DNA from: Symsagittifera roscoffensis
Taxonomy: Eukaryota > Xenacoelomorpha > Acoela > Convolutidae
DNA length: 64,000 nt
Assembly: GCF_963678635.1 (NCBI RefSeq)
Contig: NC_087067.1
Span: 12,750,844 to 12,814,843 of the forward strand
Reading direction: 5' to 3'
This document shows, in pieces, positions 52,197 to 63,700 of this stretch; positions within the stretch are counted from its first letter, which is position 1, and each line of letters starts with the position of its first letter. The notes beneath the pieces are model-generated. The model had not been told where the DNA came from. It did no database searches and saw nothing but the letters and a program-made list of their open reading frames with translations. The position numbers and the translations under genes are program-made.

Positions 52197-54400
52197 GTGA
52201 GTAGAGGCGAAATTTGGTTTATAAGGGCGTTCAAACTTGAATGGCTAGAGAATCTCGCTGTAATTTTGAACAAAACAGGCCATGGCATTTATGTTCGGTT
52301 ACATTTTGTCCGCAAACGCATCTGTGTTTTTCACAATTTTTGAACCTAGGCGGAGTTCAATTGCAATTCTAAACTGCTGATTCGCTAATTTCAATCTTAG
52401 AGTTTTACACAGTATGACATTCAAACATCGTGATTACAACTTACCTTGGTAAGCATCGGATAATACCGATTTTTCCAAAAATTACAGTTTCCCCAAAAAT
52501 CAAGACAAAACTTCAGAATATGATCGACTGGCAATTCTAGAGCTCAAAGATTTCGTTTGCTTGCCACATTTACTCTTTGAGTGTTTGAAAGATAACAAGA
52601 AAGCAGTAAAAAAAACCAGCCAAAAAGTAGCATTTTCTTTCTTGCTGAAAATATCATTATTTCATCGGAAAGAATTTCTGCCAAGGGAACACGCGAGCCC
52701 TTTTGTACTCTCTTGAGCACTCGAACATTATAGAAATGGCTATATTTACCTAATTATTCTAGCACTTGGTCGTAACCGATTGAAGCATTATTGACAGATT
52801 ACACCCATGAAACTGTAACCCAAATGGAAAACTCAGAACTCATTAACACTAAAACTACATTTTGGGTGCAAACCCATGCGATAACAACCCTAAATCCTGT
52901 TCTACTACTACTACATTAACACACATAGGACCTTGAAATCATTGCATCTTCTTAGAGTCGCTAGGAGTTATATTTACACAATTGATATGATAGATTTACA
53001 CAATTGATATGAGTAGAACATGTGCCAGTCGGTCATATTTGGAAGTTTGACCTTGAGAGAAGCAAAAAACACTTGATTTTGGAGTGAAATTTAATTTTTC
53101 AAAATTTCGAATGGAACCTGTCATGCACGATTTTCTCGCGATAACTGAAAATCAGAAAAGAGAAGTCAGAACGATCGAGTGACAATCGCGGGAAAGTTGC
53201 TAGAAAAATCAGTGGGAAATTGCTATTCGCAATTTCAGTAGCAATAATAATCGAGAGTAGAGCTGTCCCATCTAAAACAGAGACGAGCGCATTCCCACGA
53301 ACTGGATTGTTGTGATTGGAGTATTATTCTAAACTGGACTAGAGTGAACCTTCGGTGGAAAGGTGGACAGCTAGAGTGTCCCAATGGTTCACGAGAACTT
53401 ACAGTCTAGAGTAAAAACTTGTTCTTGTTATTAAAACTGACAAACATTAAACTCATTTTAGTTACTTTATTGATTCTTGAGTTGCTCACCGACTTATTTA
53501 CTTCCTGGTTCTTGAGCGTGCTACAATGTGAGTACTAATTTAAATTTCTAGAGTGTGCTTTATAATTGTTATGTTGAGGTAAGGCGAGTTCTAGGTTGAT
53601 CCATCTGAAATGGATCAAAGTTCCACTGTCTGATAAAAAGTAACTTAACGGATTGTTCCAACCCGGTTTTTAACGGCGTTCATGTATTTTGGGTATCTAG
53701 AGACCTAAGTATGGGGACGTTTCTAATTCTAGAGTGGGGGGATATTTTAGTAGTAGCCTTTAAGCTGTAACGGGTCGTAGTCTCATGTCACAAGCGAACC
53801 GAATTGGCTCCGACTGATTTGAGGTACAAAAACACAAGAGATAGTGTCCCTGACTCTTGAGCCAATGGTTATAGGGCCTATTTTTCTTAAGCCTCATGTG
53901 TGACTGCAGTAGACGAATGTTACATAGTGTTTTTATGGCGCTCCTGGGTGTTTACGACATCAAGACTACGGAGTCGAACCCACTTGAGACAGCTTCGGGC
54001 TGAATGCCCATTCTAGAGTACCGGCGGTACGGTTCGACAGGAACGTGCAAACCTTCCGGTTGTACCGTGATAGCTTTTTAAGAAAACTCAAGAAAACTTC
54101 CTGGTACGCTCTCCGAACGAGGCTTAGCTAACCGAGTAAAGGGGGGCAACTAGGGGGACAAAAACACGAGCAAAAAGACAAAAAGCGAAACAAAAACCAC
54201 AAAACGAAAAAAGACAGTGACTTTGACACCAGATTAGTTGGATCAAACCTTTATATTAATTAAATAGTATACCCATACTGTTTTACAAGTTCGATCGTTT
54301 CGATCAACCTAGTAATTTAATCCAGTAACCTTAATAAAGTGCCCGAGTGTGGGGCGTTGTCAAGGGTTTTCAGATTGCTTGGAACTTAGCTGGACAACAA
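52197..54400. other. non-coding; probable 5' region of the right-hand gypsy element
   Basis: No ORF of interest. Sequence becomes less A+T-rich after about 53250 and carries regulatory-looking text (CTAGAGT repeats near 53350-53410). An LTR of the right-hand gypsy element should lie here or just after, but without its partner LTR in the window I cannot fix its ends. Confidence 0.35.
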
Positions 54401-54590
54401 GGAGACTTGACTGGAAGAGGTGACCAGCCGAGTGGGAAGGTTGTTCAGGAGCACTTGATCTGAACCAATAGGAGACTCGACTGGAACAGGTGACCGGCCG
54501 AGTGGGAAACTGGTTCAGGAAAACTTGAGCTGTAGGAGACTGAACCATTAGGAGACTGAGCTGGAACAGGTGATCAGTCGAGTGGGAAAG
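54401..54590 (+). repeat. three tandem hairpin repeats in the right-hand gypsy leader
   Basis: GGAGACTyGACTGGAAsAGG plus TGACCrGCCGAGTGGGAA occurs near 54401, 54471 and 54549. Each can fold: CTGG/CCAG, CTGG/CCGG and CTGG/TCAG around a constant AAnAGGTGA loop. The first two units also have an outer ACTyG/CGAGT stem. A flanking CTGAACCA/TGGTTCAG pair brackets unit 2. Probably an RNA element of the leader. Confidence 0.6.
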
Positions 54591-54659
54591 CAGCCAAGAA
54601 GGATTTGACAGTTCTCGAGTTCTCAAGTTGGGCAGAACGGGTATCGTTACAATTCACAT

Positions 54660-55464
54660 TACATTATAGGAAATAAGTGTAAAATTGGATAAGCGATATC
54701 CCCCGGTTTTGAGAAACGTTTTTATTTGAGCAGGCCTGGAGACAGGTCTACGGTTTTCTCTTGAGAGGTTTAGCACCCGGCGCTTAAGGTAATTTTAGGT
54801 TTAAGAAGGGGGGCTAAAAAGGGGGGAGGTTAGAAGGGGGGCTGGTTAAGTTAGAGGTTGGCGGTAGTAAATTGCAAAAAGGGGGGAAATTAGAGTAACT
54901 AATTAGTCGACATCGTTGATTTAGTTACATTAGTCATTTACACGCGTTGGTCATAGGAAGCGAATATCCAAAATTGGAATTAGGTTAAGGTAGGTACCCT
55001 GGTCGGATCGGTAGGGGGGAACGGACATAGACAGTTTTTGTGATACCCCATAAGATCGCTAGCAGGGGGGAAGGAAACGCGTGGCAATTAGGTACCAGAC
55101 ATTTTTTTTTTCGATAGAAGGTAGACATTTGTCACCTTTGAATTTTAGGTGGGCTCATCTTTCTATTTTTATTACTTTTTCTTGCTTAGATTTTTGTTGC
55201 ATTTTGGTGAGGATTTGTGTTAAAATTTTGTACGAACAGGTGATCACAAGATACCTGCGCACAGGTTTTGGTCTCAAGTTACTTGGAACATTGAAATAGA
55301 GGTAGCCAAAAAGAGAAATAAGAAAAAGGGGGGTCAGCATTTGGCTTTTAAGAGAGGATTTTGGGAAAATTTTACTAGAGCTTGAGTGGTGGTACAAGGT
55401 ACGGCGAATCAAGAAGTCCCCATAACGAAGAGGAAAGAAGTCCCACCATCCAGACACTTGTCAA
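54660..55464. other. leader stretch with G-rich runs
   Basis: Many GGGGGG runs (AAGGGGGGCTAAAAAGGGGG near 54805, and further runs near 54835, 54880, 55012, 55065 and 55327) on the + strand. No convincing ORF. G-quadruplex potential is inferred from the run spacing only. Confidence 0.4.
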
Positions 55465-56216
55465 CAGTCTTGGGACAGTGCCGAAGAAGTCTTAGGACAG
55501 AGCAGTCTGGGGACAGTCTTGGGACAGTACAGTCTTGGGACAGTGGTCTTGGGACAGGGTCTTGGGACAGGGTCTTGGGACAGGGTCTTGGGACAAGAGT
55601 CTTGGGACAGGGTCTTGGGACAAGGTCTTGGGACAAGGTCTTGGGACAAGGGTCTTGGGACAGGGTCTTGGGACAGGGTCTTGGGACAAGGTCTTGGGAC
55701 AGGGTCTTGGGACAAGGTCTTGGGACAGGGTCTTGGGACAAGGTCTTGGGACAAGGGTCTTGGGACAGGGTCTTGGGACAGGGTCTTGGGACAGGGTCTT
55801 GGGACAGGGTCTTGGGACAAGGGTCTTGGGACAGGGTCTTGGGACAGGGTCTTGGGACAGGGGTCTTGGGACAGTAGTCTTGGGACACTAGTCTTGGGAC
55901 ACTAGTCTTGGGACACTGGTCTTGGGACACTAGTCTTGCGACAATAGCCTTGGGACAGTAGTCTTGGGACAGTAGTCTTGGGACAGTAGTCTTGGGACAC
56001 TAGTCTTGGGACAGTAGTCTTGGGACACTAGTCTTGGGACACTAGTCTTGGGACAGTAGTCTTGGGACACTAGCCTTGGGACAGTAGTCTTGGACAAGAG
56101 TCTTGGGACACGGCCGGAAAGTACTGGGACGGTACCGAACAGTCTTGGGACAGGAGAAAGAAGCCTGGGACGGTACAAAGAAGAGTAGGGACGGCAATTG
56201 GAAGTCTTGGGACAGT
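55465..56216 (+). repeat. 13/14-bp minisatellite, GTCTTGGGACAGG
   Basis: About 45 copies of GTCTTGGGACA followed by GG, AG, AGG, GTA or CTA. Early copies are mostly 13 or 14 bp; from about 55870 the unit becomes 14 bp (CTAGTCTTGGGACA). Long ORFs on both strands here (LGQGLGTRSWD, PRPCPKTLSQD) are products of the repeat, not genes. It lies in the leader just upstream of the gypsy gag. Confidence 0.95.
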
Positions 56217-56471
56217 ATAAAAATTGAAGTAAAATTACAAGAAGTGTTTTAAGACAGAATTAAGATAGAACAAGACTAATTGGAACCAGGTACGGTTGAG
56301 ACCACAAATAAGGAAAGTTTCTCGAAAAGTTAATAAAGAGAACTGAAACAAGGTTTTCACCACGTTGTATATTTTTTTTAAGAAATATTTTTTTTTTCGA
56401 AAGATTTTATTCTTAGAATAGGATTGTATATATAGTAAAATTGTAAATAAGAGCAATTGTAAATAGAAATA

Positions 56472-59400
56472 ATGAGGCAGAGCAGGGTACCGGTAGCTGA
56501 AAAAAGACCTACCGAAGCAAAGTATAATTCGTCGCTACGCAAAACAACATCAATGGGCCCAAAGATAACAAAGAAGAACTTTTCAGTTAACATGGTCAGC
56601 ACAAGGAGTACAGCGGAGAGCAGAGCAAGAGAGGGCACGGAAGGAGAACGAGTAGAACCTACAATCGAAATCGACCTAGAGACACCAGACCAGAGCGTAG
56701 ATGAACTGGAGAAGAAGACGACGGAGTCAACTCCAATGCCCAATGCAGAAGAACCAAACCAGAAACCCATAGAGTTCTCACCAATAGACGATGTGGAAGA
56801 TGCAATAGGCAACACCGAAGAAACGGTGAAAGAAGACTCTCAAGTAAAAAAGACATCTTTTACAGAAAGGTTGGCGATGATGGTCGGAATAAAAACGAAA
56901 GAGAACGTGACTGAAGAACCAAAAGCTGAAAGAGCACGAACATTTGGGACAGTGAGCACGAAGACGACAGAAGCCGATCCGAGAGAGGAACAAACTAAAG
57001 CAGAAGCAACGGCCGAAGAAAGATCAACGGCTGACCATGAAGAGGCTACTCTTGAGCTAGGTGACTTGATGGCAAAACTGAATCAGATCGACAAAAAGCT
57101 GAAGCACAGCGAAGAGGACAGAGAAGTGATAAGAAAAGAATTAAGATACAACAAACACGAGTATCTGGATAGTTATTTTAACCTGGCTAAGGCAACAGAC
57201 GAGAGACTCAAGGAGATGACAGATAAGGTAGAAGCCACCAATAAAGAAAGAGAAGGGAACATCAAAAAAGATTTGCAACAGTTGAAAAACCGATATGATG
57301 ATGTCAACAGCCAAATAGGTAGCCTGGAAAAGAGGCTGGACACAATGAGCAAGAATCAGGCCGAAAGTTCAGGTGCAATACAGACGAAATTGGATGCAAT
57401 CTTGAGAAATTCTACCTCACAAGAAAGACCGGCAGCGGATCGCACGCAAGGCACCAGAGTTGACTTTGTGGAACCACAAAGGGGCAAACGGCAATCGACA
57501 CCGTTGCCCTTAACCCGGAATACGGTGAGCATAGCACCAACGGCTGATAAAACAATCATGAAAAGTGGGAATTCAAACACAACGAGTGGTCCGGGGGACT
57601 CAACAGCTAGCAGCAACGCAGGTCCGGATGCCATGACATGGGCAAGCACTTGGGAGATGATGAACAGGACTCTAGAGGCCTTCGCCACGAGGAACACTAA
57701 CTCGAGCGATAGGAGAGACGGAAAATCAAGGAAAACTTTCAAGAAGCCAAAAGAATTCAAAGACGACTCAGATGGATGCATTGACACGTGGGTGGAAGTG
57801 ATGAGATTACATCTGGAACAAGATAACTTAAATGATGAAAGGCAAGCATGCACAGCCATACTCAGTAACTTGGAAGGCACGGCATTGAAATGCGTGGTTG
57901 CAAAGAAAGAAGAAGAACGCGATACCGCGGACAAGATCTTCGAGATATTGCTGAATCGATTCGGGTCAGGCATGAAGGGTCACCAAGCAATGATGCGATT
58001 TGAAAAGAGAAGGCAGAGGGACGACGAGTCATTAGATCGGTTCCTAGATGATCTCGAGAGCTTGAGAAGAAGAAGTGACCCAGAGGAGTCGACAAACAGA
58101 AGAAACTTTAGCATTGCCTCGAAGTTCATTGATGGGGTAAAAAGTGACGACTTAAGGACAATGTTAGCAACATACTACACATTGTCGAAAGACAGCGCAC
58201 CAACCCCAGAAGAAATGAGACAGAAATCAAGGGAATACATGCTGATGAAACCCAAGAAATACTCACATACAGAAAACAGGAACACGCAAGGGGGAAGTCA
58301 ACCCCAGAGGTCGTCATGGTACAAGCCTAGAGATGACATGGACAAGCGCAGATCATGCGCGAACTGCGGGTCGGCGGATCACCACGTGGCTGACTGCACA
58401 ACATACAAACAAGGCATGAAGAGTCTAGGATATGCACCAGATGAGGAGGACATGAGCCAGATGGAGGAACACGAGTACTATAGTGGCTTAATCATCAAGA
58501 TAGGCGCAAGATGCTTCTTCTGTAACCAGGAGGGGCACTTCAGAATGGATTGTCCCTTGTTCTGGGAAGCGGTCAAGGACCAGAGTCACCCCAAACATAA
58601 GTTGGCATTAGCGGCAGTGCAGAATCAGCGGAATAGACAAAACGAGTTTGAATCTAGAAACTTAGGAGCACCAAGCACGGAATTGCCGACGAAAACAGTG
58701 AAAGCTGTAACACATGTTAATGGTGCGATAAAGTCCGCGGCTGGGAACTCGCTAGAGATAAACTATGAGAAAGCGGCGACGGAAGCAATTGCCAAAGTAA
58801 AACAGGATCTGGCTGCGAAAGAAATAGAGCAACGACTAAAGCTGGAGATAGAAAGACAGAATTTTAACGAAGCATTAACCGGAACGAAACAAATACCAGA
58901 GGCTGTACCGGGCTCAACAAAGACCGGGAATTGCAATACTGTGAAAATGGTGACAGGTAAGCCTTTTGGCATATCGAAAATCGGGGCAAGGATAATGTCG
59001 ATAATCACAGTGGGCGGCCACGAGGTAACCAGAAACTTGAGCGAGCCGAGCGACCAGACAATAATGCACATTGACGTGTATGCAGACTATTTGAGTGGTA
59101 TAAGCCCACAAACGACTTCTAGAGCACTGAGAGCACTACTCATGAGAGGGGGCAGCAAGTCGGTACGTGTTGATAGCAGATATACTGAAGCTTATGGTCC
59201 ACACGAGGTGATGCTAAATATAGATGGGATTAACATCTATACCAAGACGATGATAACATGTGACGAAGACCTGATTGGACAAATCTACGTAGGGAAAGAA
59301 GAATTGAAAGTGAGATCGATTGGACACTGCGCCATGCTTGAGGAAGATGCAATGCACATCGGGACGGAGGCAGATGTGACAGGGCACGTGCTGGATATAA

Positions 59401-60656
59401 GTGGCAAAAAGACTCAGTTGCGTGGGTTGCTTGACACGGGAGCAGTCTTGAGCGTTATACCAATCGAAACTTGGGAGAAGATGGGCTTTGACAAAGGTGA
59501 CTTGATAGACTCGAGAATACGGCTGTCAGCTGCAAACAAAGGGGCCCTACGGGTGCTGGGCAGGACGCCGATAATAGCCCTCAATTTGGGGGAACGTAAC
59601 CTGTGGATGAGCTTTATCGTGGTAGAAAACCTAGATGAATCTGACCAATTCATTTTGGGCAGAGACTTCATCAGGAATTTCGACGTAACGATTGATCTAA
59701 ATAACGCAATGTTCAGGATACGGAACCCGGATAGGAGGTACGCAGTCAAACCGGTAAATTTAATAATGGCAAATGAAAACAAAGCACCGGTATTCTTGAG
59801 TAGGAGGGTGATGCTAAAAGCTAATGAAGCGGCAATCGTAAGTTTGAGGATGAAAAATTACAATGAACTAAGTGACAACAAGCAAGTGTGCATAGTTCCG
59901 AATCCTAATAGTCAAAGTGCTGCTGTTTTAGGAAGATCATTTTCGATAACGAAGAGCGGCCTCTGCGTCAGTGTCTTGTTGAATACCCTTGATATACCGA
60001 TCACGATACAGAGAGGGAGGAAACTGGGATATGCTTTACCGATTAAAACTCGATATGAAACAATTGAGAACTCAAAACAAAATGAAGTTGTTGATTGTCC
60101 CAATCACAGGGACAAAATTTGTATCTTGAGACGATTGCAGAAAATAAAAGATTCTTCAGGTCTTATAAAATCACTTAAGTCAGAAACGGATGATGGTCTT
60201 TCGAGCTGTTCGAACTTTCCAGAGCGACCCACACTAGATGAAATGCAAAATGAAAAACCGGTTCTGCCGGAGATTGAACATTTGAGGGGCAAACTGAAAG
60301 ATGAACAGCTCGAAGCCATCAAGGACGTACTAGAGCGGAACGAGGAAGTTTTTTCGAGGCATAAGGCGGATATCGGGTGTTGCAATTTCGTTGAGCATGA
60401 AATAGAACTTGAGGAAAACGCGGTAACACACAGGGAGGGGGCGAGGCGCATGACCCCACACAAATCGGACGCGTGTAGAAAAGAGATCGAGACGTTACTA
60501 GAGTATGACATGATAGAACCATCCAAGTCACCGTGTGCGTGTGGAGTAGTGATGGCCAAAAAGAAAGGCGACCAGTTGAGGTTTGCCGGCGAGTTGAGGT
60601 TTGAAATAACAAGCCATTTCCATCGCCCATGTTCACTTCAACTCTCTTGTAGTTGA
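56472..60656 (+). CDS. gag-pol: Ty3/gypsy Gag-protease-RT polyprotein, truncated in RT
   Basis: 1394 codons; about 1373 are genuine. About 1-220: acidic, Glu/Thr-rich. About 195-310: coiled coil (LNQIDKKLKHSEEDREVIRK). About 425-600: gag core (DTWVEVMRLHLEQDNLNDER). About 629 and 680: zinc knuckles CANCGSADHHVADC and CFFCNQEGHFRMDC. About 987: protease LLDTGAVLSVIP, with ILGRDFIRNFDV. From about 1275: start of RT (EEVFSRHKADIGCC, IEPSKSPCACGVVMAKK). It is cut off after KKGDQLRF, where the RT fingers should continue; the last 20 residues are junction sequence. RNase H and integrase are missing. It is markedly more GC-rich than the element at 32-51 kb. A start at the first ATG is assumed; later Met codons are possible. 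Confidence 0.9.
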   Translation: MRQSRVPVAEKRPTEAKYNSSLRKTTSMGPKITKKNFSVNMVSTRSTAESRAREGTEGERVEPTIEIDLETPDQSVDELEKKTTESTPMPNAEEPNQKPIEFSPIDDVEDAIGNTEETVKEDSQVKKTSFTERLAMMVGIKTKENVTEEPKAERARTFGTVSTKTTEADPREEQTKAEATAEERSTADHEEATLELGDLMAKLNQIDKKLKHSEEDREVIRKELRYNKHEYLDSYFNLAKATDERLKEMTDKVEATNKEREGNIKKDLQQLKNRYDDVNSQIGSLEKRLDTMSKNQAESSGAIQTKLDAILRNSTSQERPAADRTQGTRVDFVEPQRGKRQSTPLPLTRNTVSIAPTADKTIMKSGNSNTTSGPGDSTASSNAGPDAMTWASTWEMMNRTLEAFATRNTNSSDRRDGKSRKTFKKPKEFKDDSDGCIDTWVEVMRLHLEQDNLNDERQACTAILSNLEGTALKCVVAKKEEERDTADKIFEILLNRFGSGMKGHQAMMRFEKRRQRDDESLDRFLDDLESLRRRSDPEESTNRRNFSIASKFIDGVKSDDLRTMLATYYTLSKDSAPTPEEMRQKSREYMLMKPKKYSHTENRNTQGGSQPQRSSWYKPRDDMDKRRSCANCGSADHHVADCTTYKQGMKSLGYAPDEEDMSQMEEHEYYSGLIIKIGARCFFCNQEGHFRMDCPLFWEAVKDQSHPKHKLALAAVQNQRNRQNEFESRNLGAPSTELPTKTVKAVTHVNGAIKSAAGNSLEINYEKAATEAIAKVKQDLAAKEIEQRLKLEIERQNFNEALTGTKQIPEAVPGSTKTGNCNTVKMVTGKPFGISKIGARIMSIITVGGHEVTRNLSEPSDQTIMHIDVYADYLSGISPQTTSRALRALLMRGGSKSVRVDSRYTEAYGPHEVMLNIDGINIYTKTMITCDEDLIGQIYVGKEELKVRSIGHCAMLEEDAMHIGTEADVTGHVLDISGKKTQLRGLLDTGAVLSVIPIETWEKMGFDKGDLIDSRIRLSAANKGALRVLGRTPIIALNLGERNLWMSFIVVENLDESDQFILGRDFIRNFDVTIDLNNAMFRIRNPDRRYAVKPVNLIMANENKAPVFLSRRVMLKANEAAIVSLRMKNYNELSDNKQVCIVPNPNSQSAAVLGRSFSITKSGLCVSVLLNTLDIPITIQRGRKLGYALPIKTRYETIENSKQNEVVDCPNHRDKICILRRLQKIKDSSGLIKSLKSETDDGLSSCSNFPERPTLDEMQNEKPVLPEIEHLRGKLKDEQLEAIKDVLERNEEVFSRHKADIGCCNFVEHEIELEENAVTHREGARRMTPHKSDACRKEIETLLEYDMIEPSKSPCACGVVMAKKKGDQLRFAGELRFEITSHFHRPCSLQLSCS

Positions 60657-60735
60657 GGTTGAGGCGACCAGTTGAGGTTTGAAATAACAAGCCATTTCCA
60701 TCGCCCATGTTCACTTCAACTCTCTTGTTTGAACG
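60568..60735. repeat. duplicated junction between the gypsy element and the right-hand ORF
   Basis: GGCGACCAGTTGAGGTTTG appears at about 60568 and 60664. The 57-bp block GTTGAGGTTTGAAATAACAA...CAACTCTCTTGT appears at about 60596-60652 and 60672-60729, with short TTGAGGTT fillers between. Such stuttered microhomology is typical of template switching or error-prone end joining. Confidence 0.8.
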
Positions 60736-63700
60736 CGGTATGCTCACCACCTCTGGTGTTTTCTCAAGAATCAGGCCCAGGCTCGGCCCCTCTTTTTCCA
60801 CCGCGTCTATTTCCATTATTCTTTCTGTCCAAAACTTCAGCAGCTCCGCTACCTCATGGTTTCTGTGGGCGCCTCCAGTTTCCGAGTCTAAGAAGGGGTT
60901 GTAGGCTATTCCCATTACTCCCGACACATATTGGTATTCCCCCTTCTCGCTGAGTCTCGAGTACTGCTCTGACGAGGCCAAGTTACGGTGAACATCATGT
61001 TCTTCTTCGAACTTCTTATTATAAAACCTCCGCACCTCGTCTAGCTTTCTGTGGTTCTCTAGGGATTGTCTGGAACCATCTTCCTTTTCTATTCCTGTAC
61101 TCTGATACACGTTCAAGATGATCGTTGAAACTCTTTTTTCCATGGTTTTACTTCCGCTTGCTCTCTGTTGGCATGCCAGGATGGTGCTATCAGACATCAT
61201 CGACATTATCCATCTCAAGAAACACGTGGCATCCTTTCTTCTAGCCAGGCTCAAGCCTGAATTGTCCCTGGCTACGTGTTGCATCAGTGCCTGATACACA
61301 TCTAGCTTCTTGCTTCCCAACTTCAGCCTGTCATACGAGGTCAGTGTTTCCAACTCTATTCCCACCAGACTCCAGGTGAACATTAATTGTCCTGCAGTTC
61401 TAACGAAGGGATTCGCCATTAATGGTGGTGCTGATGAGGGTGTCCTCATTGCTTCTTCAAAATGATCCTTCAACAAACTCTGCCAGGACCTCTTCAGATG
61501 ATTTGCCATTTCTATTTTATTAACCTCGGCCTTTTGCTGGGTGGCCCAATTGCGTCGCTTGCGAGCTACTCCACTGTCCAACTTCTTCCAGCAGTCCTCC
61601 ATTTCTTTCAATGTTTCAAGGGCCACCCACCACGTCCGGGCAGTGTTCCTCGTCTTGTTCTTCTCCAATGGATCACTCGTCACTTGCTTGCCCATGTCCT
61701 GATGTGCCTTTGAGATCCATTCTTTGCCGATATCCACTTCCCATGTCTGTCCGTTCGTTGAACCTCTCTTTACGTTTGTCTTCTGAGGCTTGAAGTCTTC
61801 CTCCGATGTCGAACTGGTGGAAGTCTCTATTTCCCTTTCTACTTCAAGTGGTCTTCTGAGCTCCGAGCTGTTCTTGTATGCCGCCGTCTTGCATCGAGCC
61901 AAAACCATGGGCGCCGTCTCTCTCAAGTTTCCTTCCGAAACAGCATCCACTGAAGGACTACCCAATCCTTCTACTTCTCTCTTCCTCTTGCGAGTCTTCA
62001 CATTTCTGCTTGAGGGCGTTGTAGCTATCATCACTGATTCGACCTCCCTATCCAAACCTTCCAACTCTTGCCTACCCCCTGCTCGAGCCTTAAGGATATT
62101 AGTACTTTTAATTATATTACTAGTCCCAACCTTATCCCTTTTTATATCATCAACTCTTTTATCTACAGTTTTTTGTTTCAGAGTAGAGCTGTCCTCACAT
62201 TTTTCTTCTCTAGTCTTCGATCGTGAATTTCTCAGCTCTACCAGCTTGCTCAGCAGCTCTTTTCTCGCCTTCTCATCCAGGCCCGTTCCTATCAGAAGCG
62301 GTTCTCCAAATCTTACGACTGTGTCCCACAGTTCCTCCTTGAACTTGTCCATCGTCGTCTCGCTGCCCACTTCTTGATTGAATTCTTCCAAGAATTCCTG
62401 CCAAGCATCGTTCTTCAGAGACCCCAGGAATATGTCCCTGTTCCCTTCGAAAGTGTTCCTTTCCCTTTCCTCCGAGCTCAAGAGTATCATCCCCATATTA
62501 AAGGTCTCATTCGCTAATGGTAATTCCAGATTCTTCCGGGGGGACGGATTCAGAGGTGGGGTGGCAGTATCTGCCCAATTCTCCTCGCTCAAGTCTTTCA
62601 ACAGCTCTTGAGTGGTGAGCTCTTCCCCTGATGGCCCTGGTTCAGGCGTATTCCCCACCTCCATGTCTTCACCGGCTTCACTGAGAGTTTCATCCATACT
62701 CTCTTCTTCTGATTCATGTCTCCTTCTCTCAAGAATTTTCTTAAATCGGTCCTCGACGGGTCCGCTCCTCTTGTCTCCAGGCGTGTCCACTGACAGTGGT
62801 GATGGTGTCGTAGGGTCCAATTTCTTGTACTCCGTCAGGGCTACGTGCAGTTGACCTGCTGCATCTAGTTCTTTCCCCTCCTGTCTCACCTCCACCTGTT
62901 CTAAGCCATAGGGTGCCCTGTATTTTCTCGTTGCAAATTTCATGTCGTCCACCAATGCGACGTGCCCCTCCATCAAGATCATCCTGCCATCATCCCATAT
63001 GGGTAGCATGTTCTCAAGTCCCTCCTGCTCAAGAACTCTCAAGACCTTTCGCACCTCATATCCGGGGGGCTGCGAACCTCTCATCTTTTTCGCTCGCGTC
63101 GTCCACGAATTTACCTTCGCCTCGCTAGTATGGAAGTAGACCGCCGCCGTGTAGCCGATGAACAGTGGGTCCCAGCAATCAGTGAAATCCTTCTGCATTT
63201 CCTCCGTCGTCATCCTCGCCATTATGGAGGGAACTACCAAGGGACTGTTCATTCCTAAGGTCATCCTCCTGACTATTGGGAACTCAGGCATGGTGGCTGG
63301 GAGGATTTCTTTCTCCATTATGGTCTCCAGCTCCCTCTTCACCAGTGCGAAGCACTCCTTCCAGGCAGGAATTCTCAAGATTTCTCGTCCGTCTGCCGTC
63401 AATGGGTTCAAGTTCCAGAATTTGGGATACATTCCGATGGGACCCTCTCGCTTGCCTCCCATTCTACATTGCATTTGCCCCCTGAAGTTGTACACTATTA
63501 GCTCGGCATCTTTCACCTTTCCAAAGAGTACCGTGTTGCTCATTCGCGCTCTGAGCACCTCCTGCTGACACCAATTTAACGCCGTCCCATCCAGTAGACT
63601 GATAAGACTCAAGTGCGTTACAGAGTGACGATACGCTGTCACCAGGGGATCTGGGAACGCGTACGTCACCGCTGGACCATAAATGCAGGTCACCACCTCC

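Noticed and set aside
55386-55930. Long ORFs of 118-173 aa on both strands
   Set aside because: They are products of the 13/14-bp minisatellite, which is open in several frames; there is no non-repeat coding content.
60319-60735. C-terminal 130 codons of the - strand ORF as real protein
   Set aside because: This part is antisense to gypsy RT and the junction repeats; the open frame there is accidental.
61790-62377. 195-aa Ser/Leu-rich + strand ORF
   Set aside because: Antisense shadow of the long - strand ORF; Ser/Leu richness is what reverse-complemented Glu/Arg/Lys codons give.
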